The position numbers were made by a program, and so were the translations under genes. From positions 388,755-431,760 of the forward strand of contig NW_003135351.1 in the NCBI RefSeq assembly GCF_000003605.2: a stretch of 43,006 nucleotides of DNA, written 5' to 3'. Origin of the DNA: Saccoglossus kowalevskii (taxonomy: Eukaryota; Hemichordata; Enteropneusta; Harrimaniidae). A model generated the notes under the pieces. It saw nothing but the letters and a program-made list of their open reading frames with translations, did no database searches and had not been told where the DNA came from. Numbering within the stretch: the first letter of the stretch is position 1; every line of letters begins with the position of its first letter. This document shows, piece by piece, positions 1 to 11,392 of the stretch.

Positions 1-600
1 ATTGCAGATTATGCAGTCCCAGAGAATCAAAAAGGGATTAAGAGATATTTGGGGATGGCTGGATTTTATCGAAAGTTTTGTCCCAATTTTTCGGCGGTTT
101 CCGCTCCGTTGACTGAGTTGCTCAAGAAGAATGTTAAGTTTGTCTGGACTTCTGACTGTCAGGCAGCATTCGATAAAATTAAGCTACTTCTTATGAGCTC
201 TCCGGTGTTGGTGGCCCCAAATTTTGACAAATCTTTCTGCTTGATGGTTGATGCCAGTGACTTTGCCATTGGTGCCGTTTTGATGCAGGAGGTTAATGAA
301 ATTAGACACCCAGTATGTTATTTTTCCAGGAAGCTTGATAAACATCAGCGTAGTTATTCTACTATTAAAAAGGAAGCTTTAGCCTTGTTGATGGCCTTAC
401 AACATTTTGATGTGTATTTGTGTTCGCCACAGAATATTGTGAATGTTTACTCTGATCATAATCCGTTGGTGTTTTTTAGTAAGATGAAAAACAAGAACCA
501 GAGGTTGTTGAGGTGGAGTATTGTCATCCAACGTTATAATGTTAAAATCATACATATCAAAGGCACGGAGAACGTTATAGCCGATGCGTTATCAAGATAA
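1..600 (+). mobile_element. Ty3/gypsy-type pol fragment (RT thumb + RNase H)
   Basis: Frame 1 is open from the window edge to the TAA at 598-600, 199 codons. The start is cut off by the window. The first ~35 residues are the end of a reverse transcriptase (YLGMAGFYRKF, then PLTELLKK). A Ty3/gypsy-type RNase H follows: VDASD (D84), YFSRKL, KKEA (E125), YSDHNPL (D152) and ADALSR (D195), so all four acidic catalytic positions are visible. The frame stops directly after ADALSR. In Ty3/gypsy elements pol normally continues into integrase, and I see no integrase or LTR in the next 2 kb. It is therefore the 3'-truncated remnant of a retrotransposon, although the visible part carries no internal stop or frameshift and may be fairly young. 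Confidence 0.93.
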
Positions 601-653
601 GAGATAATAATTGGGTGATAATTTTGTTAAAGGACCCAGACCCTGTTTGTATT

Positions 654-671
654 AAAAAAAAAAAAAAAAAA
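654..671. repeat. poly(A) tract, 18 nt
   Basis: Eighteen consecutive A lie 54 bp after the stop of the pol fragment. It could be a simple homopolymer or the trace of a poly(A)-mediated insertion or repair junction; the sequence does not decide. Confidence 0.85.
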
Positions 672-1265
672 TTACCTAATTTGCATAATAATTAGTCTGT
701 TTTTTGCTTTTTACATTGATATCTGAAGTACTAATGATCACATTTCCAAATGTTCTAAGACAATACACAAGCCTGATTGATTTTGGATTAAAATTTATGC
801 TTATTAATGACCTGATTTGCAGTTAGTCATTACCGGTATATGCTTTTACATTGATATCTCAAGTTCTAATCACATTTCAAAAAATTTGGTACATACATGC
901 TCTGTGACATTGCACAGACCTTCTTAGTTTTACATTGAAATCTGCACATATTAATTACCTAATTTGCATAATAATTAGTCAGTTTTCAGCTTCTCCATCA
1001 ATATCTAAAGTATTAATCAACTTATTTCAATGAATCGTAGTACACAACACAATGTGACAACCTGAATAGTTTTGGATTTGAATGCATTCATAATAATTAG
1101 CTAATTTCCACTGATATTTTAAGAAAATATTATCTAATGAAACTTGGTACATATGTGCCCCGGGAACAATGACTGCTTTTGGGGTTGAAATCCATGCATA
1201 ATAATTACCTAATTTACATAATATATATCTATCCACTTATATCTTAGAAACCTAATTTGCATAAT
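671..1265. repeat. diverged tandem repeat with CTAATTTGCATAATAATTAG motif
   Basis: The phrase CTAATTTGCATAATAATTAG, or a decayed form of it, recurs near 675, 811, 958, 1085 and 1190-1255, followed each time by variants of TTACATTGATATCT and of ACTTGGTACATA. Spacing runs from about 108 to 147 bp. I see no coding signal on either strand. The motif contains an octamer-like ATTTGCAT and a homeodomain-like TAATTA core, which may be chance in such AT-rich DNA. Confidence 0.6.
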
Positions 1266-2015
1266 ATTTATAATAATCACATTTTTTTTCAACTAAATAC
1301 AACTGGATCAAATCCATTCACTTCTTCACAAATGCCAATTATATAATTAGTGTTAAATAGTCTAGGGCTGAGGTTACATCCCTGTTTCACATGCACAGTA
1401 GGAAGGAAAATACGGTGTGACTACCCGTTTCAATTTAATACTATACTTAGTATTGCTGTAAATAGTCTTATGTGTGCAGACAGTGTCTAGTCCAGGAATA
1501 TGCTCAGATTCAACAGAAAGTATAATGTACCAAACATGTGAAAGTTTTTCCAGACTTTGAATGGCATGACAAATAATTCAGTGTCAAAACCTGAATCCAT
1601 TACTGCATAGTTACCATGTTTATGTCAAGGTAATACCTGATTGTATACGCTGTAACTTATGGCATTGGAGTGACAGATGTATAATACCGGTAACGGGAAT
1701 AATAATTTATTAACATTTTTAAAAAAATGAATGCCAAAAAATGAAAAAATGTACCAAGTCATTATTAATGCTATAACCTCTGTTATAACCCCTGTTAGAA
1801 TTAGGGGAAATACCAAAAATAAAGTAATATAGACCAAAAGCATAATTAGTAATTGAGAGTGAATAATTGGCTGGTCCAGTATCAACAGATATATGTATTA
1901 AAGATCCTTCAAAAATCAAAATATATAATCAGAAATTAAACAGGATATGCTATTCATGCATTTTTTGTATCCAAACTGAATTTCATTTGTCCAGCTTCAT
2001 GTACAGAGATATAGT
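1266..2015. other. gene-free stretch
   Basis: Only short AT-rich open frames lie here. I see no recognisable protein motif, RNA gene or clear repeat. Confidence 0.5.
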
Positions 2016-2745
2016 AGTACGGTCAAAAAACAAAAGTTTATGCAGTCAACCATCTTTGAGCCAATTGTGGAACTAATTGTCATGGACATGTATCCTGTAT
2101 TTGAAACATTTTGAAAAAACAAGATGGCTGCCAGTTTGTCATTTTTTTTTAATCCAACATAGAATGAATCATCATGGACATGTATTTCAACGAGTATAAT
2201 GTTTGTATCCAAAATAAACAAAAAACCAACAAATCCTGTCCAAGATGCTACATTTTCCAAAAAACAAGAAGGATGCCAGTCGACCATCTTTGATCAGATT
2301 ATGGAACAAACTGACATGGATATGTATTCCAATATGCATGATGTATGTGCCAAATATGAATGAAATATGGTCCCCAAGTCTTCAAGATATAGTAGTATGG
2401 TCAAAAAGCAAAATGGTCGCCAGTCAGCCATCTTTCATCTGAATAAAAACAAATTGTCAAGGACATGTAATCTAACATACACAATGTATGTAACAAATTT
2501 GAATGAAACTGACAAATCAATGTCCATGATACAACATTTCCAAAAAAACAAGATGGCTGCCAGTTGGCCATCTTTGATCTGATTGCCAAACGAATCATCA
2601 TAGACGTGTATCCTAACATGCATAATGTATGTACAAAATTTGAACAAAAACTGACAAAGCATGCATAAGATACCATTTTTTCAAAAAAACAAAATGGCTG
2701 CCAGTCAGCCATATTGAATGAAATCAGTAAATCACTGCATGTGCA
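2016..2745. repeat. ~143-bp diverged tandem repeat with ATGGCTGCC/GCCATCTT hairpins
   Basis: The block AAGATGGCTGCCAG or a variant starts at 2121, 2266, 2410, 2550 and 2691, spaced 145, 144, 140 and 141 bp; a more decayed unit lies near 2028. Most blocks are followed by GCCATCTTTGATC or a decayed form of it, then by a GGACATGTATCC-like phrase and a CATGTATGTA-like phrase. AAGATGGC and GCCATCTT are reverse complements, so a unit can form a hairpin (8-bp stem 2550-2557/2567-2574, 9-nt loop). Overlapping open frames here are by-products of the repeat. Confidence 0.75.
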
Positions 2746-2799
2746 CATGTCCCATATAAAGAACTAGGCACATACAAAAAATGATTTAGTCCACAGGGT

Positions 2800-2898
2800 T
2801 CTGAAGTATGATTCCTGACAGACGAACAGAGACCAAATTATAAGTCCCTGTTTTGAATTTCGTTCGAATGGGGACTAATAAAAATAAATAAATAAATT
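2800..2898 (+). mobile_element. possible 3' end of a retroposon-like repeat, (TAAA)n tail
   Basis: AGTCCC near 2852 and GGGACT near 2871 can pair as a hairpin. They are followed by ACTAATAAAAATAAATAAAT, which looks like the simple-sequence tail of a LINE- or SINE-type retroposon on the plus strand. The tandem units at 2016-2745 may be its body. The 5' end and target-site duplication are not identified. Confidence 0.35.
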
Positions 2899-5800
2899 AT
2901 ATAGGTCGTGCAAAAAATAATAGTAAATATAAATTGGACATTTTCATTCGTATTTAGCACATGCATCACACATCAAGGAGTACATGTTTGTATAAATGTC
3001 CTTGTGCTAAGTCGAACTTTCCACTAGGCTTAAAAAGTATTTGTAAATTTCAAATATCTGTTTCTTCTTTTTTGTAATTAAAGCTGTATTTATTTATTTA
3101 ATAATCTACCATTTTTATGGAATATTATTGCTTTTGTTTTTGATGTGTTCACCTCCATGTTCCACTAGTCATAGTATAAGGCAATTTTTTTTTAAGGAGA
3201 GCGAAAACAAAATAAAATTAATTCTTTTTTTCCATTAGATTTGTGTGATTCTCTAAGAATTGTGGGTGAGATCATTGATCGGAGAGAAGAAATTAAATTA
3301 AATTTTATTCCATGTATAACCTTGTTTCTCATCTGCGCGAGTCTTTGGTACTTTGATCGATACTCCCACGAAAATGCAACTTGGATTTGTTAAGCGGCGG
3401 GCGAAAAAAAAACGAAGATAAAAATAATTTTTTTTAACAATTTTTTGCACTTACAAGTCAGCGGGCGCGAGAAATTACGCTGAAATAAAATTTTATTTTT
3501 ATTTCATTTTCGGCTCCTGTTCATTCGCCGGGTTCGCGAAACAAGGGATAATAAAAGTCTGGCCTAAATCATCTGCATGTAACAAATTATTAATTGATTG
3601 TTTTTGGTTTTTTTATTATTGATATATTTCTATTATTGGTTTAAAAATAAACATATTATCTGTAGAAGTGTATCCTGGCCTGAAACCTGCTTGACATTGT
3701 GTTAGAATATTATTGTCTCCAACATAATTGTGAAGTCAACTATTGATGATTGACATGGAAAGTTTACCTAGGCAACTCGTAGGGGAAAACCCTGTGCAAT
3801 TACTTAGGACATCATTGTCACCTGACTTGAAAATTGGTTTTAATTCGTTCGCCGACTATCTGGGGTTTGTTTTAAAATAAAAATAGTTTTTAACTTTATT
3901 AATGGTTTAATTAGTTTTGTGATTAATGATTTTTTCTTTTTCAATTTTGTTATCGTTTTTATCGATGTACTTTTTTCACTTACCTTCACATTACTCTCTA
4001 TTTGCCATGTCCCTGATTTCTGTATCCAATTTAAATTAGTGTTTTATCCACTCATCCACACTTGTACTGTTGCTTAAGAGTATATCAGTGTTTGTAGGTA
4101 ATGATGAACTGCCTGATATGTATATATATTTATGGATCATTGTTCTAAATTTCAAATGTGCTATTCTTCTTGAGTATAGATTGCAATGATTACAAGTGAT
4201 CACTATTTCATATATTCCAAGATGTCCCAAAAATATAATTTCACTAATCCCTAATCTCTATTTCATTTGTGGCAGGCAGCTTCACTAGCAAATATCAAAT
4301 TTCTTCAAGATACTTAGTACTAAGTAATTAGTTTGTGGAGTTACTTTAAAATGTCAAGATGCACTTCCAAATCTGGCATAAATGTTCTGCATGAAACAAA
4401 ATATGACAACCTTGATGTGAATGTCATACATTTCTAGATCTGCATACTGATTGTAGGATGGCTTTCCAGGAATGTCCAGATTGCAGCATTAACTTGGGTA
4501 AAATGCGACTCAAAATTGTAAATGTCATTTTCTTCACAAGACTTGTATGGTTTAGTCTTTGTTTGTGGGTGTATGGAGTTGTATCTCGAACTCCACTGGG
4601 CTGATTTTCTTCAAACAGGCATCCCTGAGAAACATGAGGGACAAAAATGTCCATCAGTTGGGCGAAATATGTCATCAAAATACAAAAATTGATGTGACTA
4701 GGTATACTATTATGTTTTGTTTTTGTACCTACTTTAATAAAAAAATCAGTGAAATAAAATGGCCAAACAAAAGTTATCTTGTAACAGCAATAGTGCCCCA
4801 TAAAAATTAGTGTGAATTGATATAAAGTGCATAGGAAGACCTATCAGAATTACAGCTACAATGTACAGCATACTATAAAACAATATGGCGGCCAGTCAGG
4901 GGATTATAAATCTAATCAGGAAACATAATTAAATGCCTCAAGTTCCATGATGATTATTGTATAGGCCAAGTTTTAATTCAATTAAATAATGACCTGATGT
5001 GTGATGTACAGGGTATGTGTGAAGTTTAAACTTGATTTGGGGTAGACCTGTACGAGATATGGCTTCATGGAACTGCATTGGTTTGAGCAAAATGAGCGCC
5101 ATTTTGGATTTTATAGTGACAAAAATGCACATGCATTTGTCTGATGAGATGAATGTGTAAAATTTAGAGGTCAATTTGAAAAATAAAATGAAGTGTATCA
5201 GGGTTATTTTCAATGTATGTACCTAGTTTGAACAAAATCTGAGATCCGGTTCTGGAATGAATATGTGTAATTTTGATGCATATTAATCATAAATTGGCTG
5301 CCATTTTGCCATCTGGAATCGGGTCATGAAGCAAATGAATGTGTCCAATAAGATGCATGTATGAAGTTTGAGCCATTAGTCCACATTTCTGTTCAAAACT
5401 AATAACATATCCTACAGTATTAGTACTTGTGTACATACTGGTACTTTCAACTGAATTGCCCAAAATATTAGTAAGAAATCAGCATAGAAATTAATGGGAA
5501 AAAAGGCCACAAATCTGCCATTTTTGTTTGATTCTGGAAAAATAACATCTACCTGTAACCAATTATGCATGGAAAATGGTTCTGAAAATGTTTACAGATT
5601 GCGATTTTTAGGATTTTAGACAAAATAGCTGTCAATTTGACAAATTTAATCGAATCACCAAATAACACGTCCAACAGTATAACCTGGGAGTATAGTACTT
5701 GTGTAAAAACTTTCAACTGAATCAATCACATATAAGTGAGGAATCTGTAAACAAATGAATAAAAACAAAATGGCCATCAATGGGTATATGATGAACACCA

Positions 5801-6144
5801 CTTTTGCATTTGATTTGCATTTTTTTTTTCTAAAAACCTGAAATCGCAGTTTATAAACAAGTCCAGAACTATTTCTTGGAGATGAACAAGATTATTTCAC
5901 TCCAACTTTGCATCATAATCATGCATATTAAGTTGCAGGTGCACATCATACTTTTAAAAATGGCTGACTGGTGTCCATTATGTTTTTATTCATGTCCATC
6001 TTGATATATTGCCTGATTTAGTTGAAAGTTTGCATACAAGTACTATACTCTTAGGTAACACTTTAGGCTGCGTTATTTTGTGATTCAATCAAATTTGCCA
6101 ACAAATCCTGAAAGTGTCCAAAACAGAGATGAACAAAGTGGTTT
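2899..6144. other. gene-free AT-rich flank with decayed repeats
   Basis: No coding exon is recognised. Scattered relatives of the ATGGCNGCC repeat occur at about 4884 (ATGGCGGCCAGT), 5092-5105 and 5295-5315 (GGCTGCCATTTTGCCATCT), 5770 and 5961. A GC-richer patch at 3330-3540 (GCGGCGGGCGAA, TTCGCCGGGTTCGCG) stands out in base composition but has no coding potential I can see. Confidence 0.5.
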
Positions 6145-6560
6145 TATTAGCTCCACTGTCATCTTAGATAAGGCAGAGTTGTTCATTTAGGTGATTGTTC
6201 ATTGTCGTCTGTCTGTTTGTGCAACTCTTACTTTTTCAACTTCTTCTTGAAAACTACTAGCCTGATTGCTTTGAAATGTTATGTGTAGTCAGAGTTGTTT
6301 ATATTAAGACGATATTTTGAATTTTTTATTGTTAGTAAATACTTTTGTCAATTTTTTGTTAAAAAAAAATTATTTTCAACTTCTTCTTTCAACTGCAGCC
6401 TAATTGCTTTGATATGTATTATATGTAGGTACGTCTGGTAGACCTCCATCAGATTTGTTCATATCAAGGCAATATCTTTAATTCTTCATTTTTAATGAAT
6501 ATATGTCATTTTTGTTAAAATATGGTGTTAAACGATAGGTATGGACTTCCATCAGATTTC
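6145..6560 (+). repeat. decayed repeat, two units 140 bp apart
   Basis: TTTTCAACTTCTTCTT starts at 6233 and again at 6373, 140 bp apart. Each is followed by CTGATTGCTTTGAAATGT or CTAATTGCTTTGATATGT, then TTCATATCAAGGCAATAT-like sequence. It begins with ATTAGCTCCACTGTCATCTT and GTCGTCTGTCTGT, typical of a repeat class I recall as widespread in marine invertebrates. No reading frame is preserved. Confidence 0.5.
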
Positions 6561-9310
6561 TTTATTTTTTGTGACATTAATTTTTTATTTTCACAATTAT
6601 CACTTGTTTGATTCATTCCTTTAACGTGATTTTCATGTCTTTAATATTCTGCTGTCTTGTGACACTTCTATTGCAGTCATTTGTCTATATCTTTCTTTAG
6701 TCTATTTTATTTTATTATATTTTATGAAGTTACATTACCAGAAATGCTCATTTTTTAGTGTTATACAAATAAAATGTTTAACAGAAAATTGTCTTTTAAC
6801 AATACAACATTATTTCCATGTAAATTGATATATACAGAAATGTTATTCACAATTATATGCCGACAGTCAGTATGATGGTAAGTCAGGAAATCAAAATTGG
6901 ATGCCTCAAGAATAATGCTCATTGTAAGGACAAAGTTTGAATTAAATCAATGAGTAACTGAAATCCAAATTAAAAATATGCCCCAAGTCAGTGAAATGAC
7001 GAAATATCTACTAGTTTCAGTTCATATTTTTTTATGTATTTATTTTCCATGCAAGTTTTTTTCCCTCCAAGCAATAGCAAAAAATCCTGGGTTTTTTTCC
7101 CTCCTTTGTTAATTTAAGACATTCATCAGTTTATTTGATAATTTATAAAACTATGTTCTTATTCATAAATTATTAATATTTACTATTTGTTTCTTTTAAA
7201 GGGTCATATACTAAACTAGTTCTAGGGAACTATTTCCTCCATCCTCACTGTAAGCTATTTATAACTCATTTGTTTATTATCTGTACGTTTTATATTGGAA
7301 AAAAAAAACTTCAATCCAGAATATATGACCTTGTGTGTGATGTTTAAACTCAATTGGTCCAGACAAGTATGCAATGTCTGAACTGCATTCATTTAAACAA
7401 AATGGCCATCAGTCAGCCATCTTAACTTTGATAGTTACAAAAATGCATGCAAGAGGTGATGTACATGTATGTGCAAGTTTGAAAATTGATCTATCCAGGC
7501 ATGTCTGAGATAAGAATCCGAAACTACATTCTTTAAAACAAAATTGTTCACCCTATCCGGAAATGAACAAATCTGACCTAAGGAAACTGCATATCAAAGC
7601 TGGTAGTTTTCAAAATGTTGAAAATGCAATGGTTGACTAGACTTCGCCTATATGAATCGCTCCACTCTGTTATCTTAGGATGACAGTGGGGCCAAAAAAA
7701 ATGGTGCACGATATGCAGTTAGAATAGTAATGGTAGACTAATTTTGACACAACTATTGTAATGCCATATGCACAAAAATGTGGGCACATCAAAAAATTGC
7801 AAGTAGCAGTCCATCTTATAAAGCCAACTCCAAATACATATATGCGTGCAATGAATGCTGGGAAATGTACCAACTGCATTCTGACCGATTTGTTAATCCA
7901 GTGAATCTGATGTGAATTGCAAGCCGATAGAATTCAACTTCTGCTATGCAGTACAGTGCACAAGTAAATTTTGAAATGACATATTACAATAACACAGTTT
8001 CCATTCCAGAATTCTTTAATGCAGTTAACACCTGCCGGAGTGCTCAACATCAAACACTCAATAAAATCAAAAATTTACTTAATAAAAGTCAATGATGTTA
8101 CATAGAAAATATATTAACTCCCTCTGGGAAAATACTGAATATACACTAATTTTCAATGATCCACTAGCAAACAAAAATCCACTTTTTTTTAAATATTTCA
8201 ATCTATATTGACATTAAAAACCCATAACTTGTATTTAGAACATGGTGCATTCACTATACGACTTTGGATATTGTTTTTTAATATTAATTAAATTTAAAGT
8301 ATTTGCACTTTTAGAAAAAAAATGTTGTCCTTGAATGGATGGATGAAATTTGTACATTTCAGCTGAAGAGAAAAATAAACTGAAACAGACAATCCACAAG
8401 AATTGGCCATTCAAAAGGCAATACTATGAAAAACTGATTCAACATTTTTGAGAGAAAAAAAAAACATTAATATATATATATATATATATTAACTGTATAC
8501 ATGGCAATGTATATTTCAATAATACTTTTTAAAACAATTATATTTTTTAAATGTTTGCTTTTTTTTAAATAAAATTGTGAAATTTTTTTTGGTAAATTTT
8601 GTTGGTTATGGAATGAAATCTTAAGTATGCATTTCAGATTTCACATAACTCTGCTACTTACTTAGAGTTATAAAATAGATAGTATTGTCCTTGGTGTTCA
8701 AAACTAAACATGAAATTACGATGAACCATTAAATATTCATAATTTAAGGGCAAATTCGCTGAGATTTCTCATCTTATAGAGCTGTGGTCATCATGAAATG
8801 GGTCCCACACAACGTATACAATACATTCTTTGTTCACATAAAATTTGAACACTCCCTGCACAATGACCACCACACTTTAAGGATCTCCTGACTAGAAATT
8901 GGCAAACTTATCATAATATAAGCACTTGAAAGTACTTTGTGTGACTTGTAAGATCCAATCATTTACACTTCAATACAAACATTGTGTAGCTACTCAAAGA
9001 AGTCTGCAGAACCAACTATCATAAGCAGTCAAGTTTTGCGTTTGAATTTTGACCAATTACTTGTACAATACCAAAAAAACAACTGCAATTTTTTGCAAGA
9101 CACGTCAAAGGACACAGATATAAATAGATTACACAGTAATAGATTATTTAGTGCATACTTTTATGAAGTACAGAAAGTGACAATTAAAACAGTATTGCTG
9201 TTGATAAAGCACAGACACGATTTAAACTTGACAATCTACGAGGTAGTCATGTTATTTGACCAGTACTGGTCAATTTCAGCCAAAACTTCAGCAAGTTCCC
9301 ATTCACCATA
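6561..9310. other. gene-free AT-rich flank
   Basis: No gene or RNA is recognised. A further relative of the ATGGCNGCC repeat lies near 7400-7422 (AAAATGGCCATCAGTCAGCC). Open frames here are short, AT-biased and without family motifs. Confidence 0.5.
8471..8489. repeat. (TA)n microsatellite
   Basis: An uninterrupted TA dinucleotide run of about 19 bp. Confidence 0.9.
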
Positions 9311-9312
9311 TA

Positions 9313-9520
9313 CTGTAGAATACCTTATTTCCGCTTGGAATTTATTTTCGCTATTTTCGCTGAAGGAATGATTCCGTGAAAATAAAATCCAGCGAATATA
9401 CTTTTTTTCCTATATTTCACATTCAACTCATTAAAAATCAGTGAAAATTAATTCCATAAAGAAAGCCCAAAAAGCCTTTTCAGCAAAAATTAATTCCAGC
9501 TAAAATAAAGTATTCCACAG
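9313..9520 (+). mobile_element. MITE copy 1 (TA-flanked, TIR CTGTARAATAC)
   Basis: The ends CTGTAGAATACC and GTATTCCACAG are inverted repeats, flanked on both sides by TA (9311-9312 and 9521-9522), the target duplication of Tc1/mariner-like elements. The inversion extends inward over about 40 bp: CGCTTGGAATT on the left against AATTCCAGCT on the right, and TTTTCGCTG against CAGCAAAAAT. Internal sequence ATCCAGCGAATATACT is shared with the two other copies. At 208 bp with no reading frame it must be mobilised in trans. Confidence 0.85.
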
Positions 9521-9578
9521 TATATTTATATCACTCTAAACTAGTCGTTTTTGTTTAAACTCAATAAATAGTAAAACG

Positions 9579-9601
9579 TTTTTTTTTTTTTTTTTTTTTT
9601 T
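9579..9601. repeat. poly(T) tract, 23 nt
   Basis: Twenty-three consecutive T, read as poly(A) on the minus strand. Confidence 0.9.
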
Positions 9602-10126
9602 AAATCGACAGTCAGTAGTGTTATCAATGATTCTCAAATCAAACCAACCTTGGTGGTTGCTTTGTGGCACAACCATGAAGCAACCACCTAGGTTGTTTAA
9701 AAAACCATTGCTAATAGACTGCGCCAAGCAATGCCTCAGTAAACTGAAGGAACCAAAGTGACATCTCAGTTTTTTTCATTTTCTGGCAAATAAGAGTTTG
9801 GAGCTTTTTTATGTAGAACCAACCTGAGACTGTACCCAAATGATTGGCAAATCAAAAGTTTAAGTCACATGACCCTGGGTGATTCTACTGTTGCTTGGTA
9901 CAAAATGACAACACTTCTGAAAGTTTACTTTGACAAGAAGCTTTCACTCTAAAACATCATCCTTGTGCGACGGCAAAATTTTGAGTATATATAATACACC
10001 AAAATCTGCTATTCAACCTTTCCTAACACACACACATGCAGCATTTGTTTTAAAAGAAGAGTATGGTGCCATGATCAGATACAAATATGGTAGGCAATGC
10101 AAGTACTAGAGCAAATACACTGGGTT

Positions 10127-10132
10127 TTTATT
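10127..10132 (-). promoter_or_regulatory. candidate poly(A) signal AATAAA for nkd
   Basis: TTTATT on the plus strand reads AATAAA on the minus strand, about 550 nt after the nkd stop codon. It is the first canonical hexamer I found downstream. ATTAAA variants lie closer, at 10649-10654 and 10616-10621. The true cleavage site cannot be decided from sequence. Confidence 0.3.
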
Positions 10133-10539
10133 TCTCTGTTCACAAAATTAAAAGCAAGAAGTTTCATTAAAGTACTGAAATTGAAATCTTTTGAATCAAG
10201 ACCTATAGCAACATCTATTTGGTGTAAACTTATAGAAAAACAAATGCTTACAATATTAAATAAAGAGATGTTATTTATGCAATCCACCATTTTGTGCTAT
10301 AAAGCAGTAGTATGCTTGCTGGTGATAATGTTAAACTGAAATTACAAGACCAAAAAATCACCTTTTCAACAATAGATGGCGATCTATCGGTTAGAATCTA
10401 AATATCAAGACTAGCCAAAAAAGCACCAACATAAAATTACTAATGTTTTGAAAGTTATACATGTATTAAAGAGTGCCCTCTAGAGGTGAGAACAGTTGTG
10501 TTAGAAAAACAGTTTACCAATTTAAAACAATTGTCAACT

Positions 10540-10553
10540 GGGGGGGGGGGGGG
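10540..10553. repeat. G14 homopolymer (C14 in the nkd transcript sense)
   Basis: Fourteen consecutive G about 130 bp downstream of the nkd stop. On the minus strand this is a poly(C) tract in the probable 3'UTR. Its length in the assembly may be inexact. Confidence 0.85.
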
Positions 10554-10680
10554 TTAAAACGGCACCATAAAATATCAGATAATAAAATTATATATTAAAG
10601 AATTATTTCTGTATTTTTAATATTTCTAGAATATTTGTTTTCAAATAATTTAATAATGTTCTTTGTCATTTCACCATATG

Positions 10681-11392
10681 CTATGTCTCGTGGTAATGAT
10701 GATAGTGATAATGATGATGGTGCTGATGATGGTGATGATGTTCGTGTCTCTGGATTATTGTAGGTGTCATTTCTGGTGTAACATTCTCAGTTCCTTTGAC
10801 AAACTCCTGTTCTAAGATTGAAATCTGTTGCTTCAGTTGTTCCCTGTGGCGCGTTCGCTTGTGTTTCCCAGTACTAGGACTTAAACGTTCATTGATTGGG
10901 TAGTTAGTTGTTCTTGATTGCGCAGCCAGCTCATTACACACCTGTGCACTAAGTTCACCACAAGCTTTTGGCGATTTCACTTTATGTAAACTGTATATGT
11001 TTTGTACTCTTTGCGTTTCCAGGAGTCTCTGATACAACTCGCTCGTTTTGAAATCCTGAGTCCGTGCTTGTGCAAGATTTTCACAAATGCGCATATTAGC
11101 AGGGTCGTACGACCGCGACCTGTGGTGTCCCCGGTTGCGATAATGACCATGACCCCGTGAGCAATGTTGCGATTTTGACCTGAGCGGGGCAATGTTACCA
11201 TGGTTGCGTGATTGCGGTACAATAGGTGATTCCTGCAGCTTGCTGGTGTAGTTTTCCACTCCAGCTAAGTCCAAATAATGATTCCGTCGATCTCGGCTCT
11301 CTCTGTCCATAATATGGTCCCTGTTGTTTGCATACTTTTGTCGTCTTTCTGATTCCATAGCTGTCGTTCCCCTCTGATCGCTATGGTGCCTC
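10681..11392 (-). CDS. nkd: nkd last coding exon 8 (residues 290-526), His-rich C-terminus
   Basis: Acceptor TTACTTCATAG; the first G completes Arg290, followed by RHHSDQRGTTA. The ATG at 11358 is therefore internal (Met302), not a start. It contains RRNHYLDLAGVENYT (325-339), nearly identical to vertebrate NKD1 RRNHYLDLAGIENYT; SRSYDPA; SPKACGE, corresponding to SPKAQGK; a basic KHKRTRHRE patch; and the terminal QRHEHHHHHQHHHHYHYHHY stretch before HET and TAG (10683-10681). The His-rich tail is a hallmark of the family and may bind zinc. Confidence 0.97.

Noticed and set aside
10681-11358. Independent gene starting at the ATG at 11358
   Set aside because: The frame continues upstream to a splice acceptor at 11393 and joins exon 7 in phase; the ATG is internal Met302.
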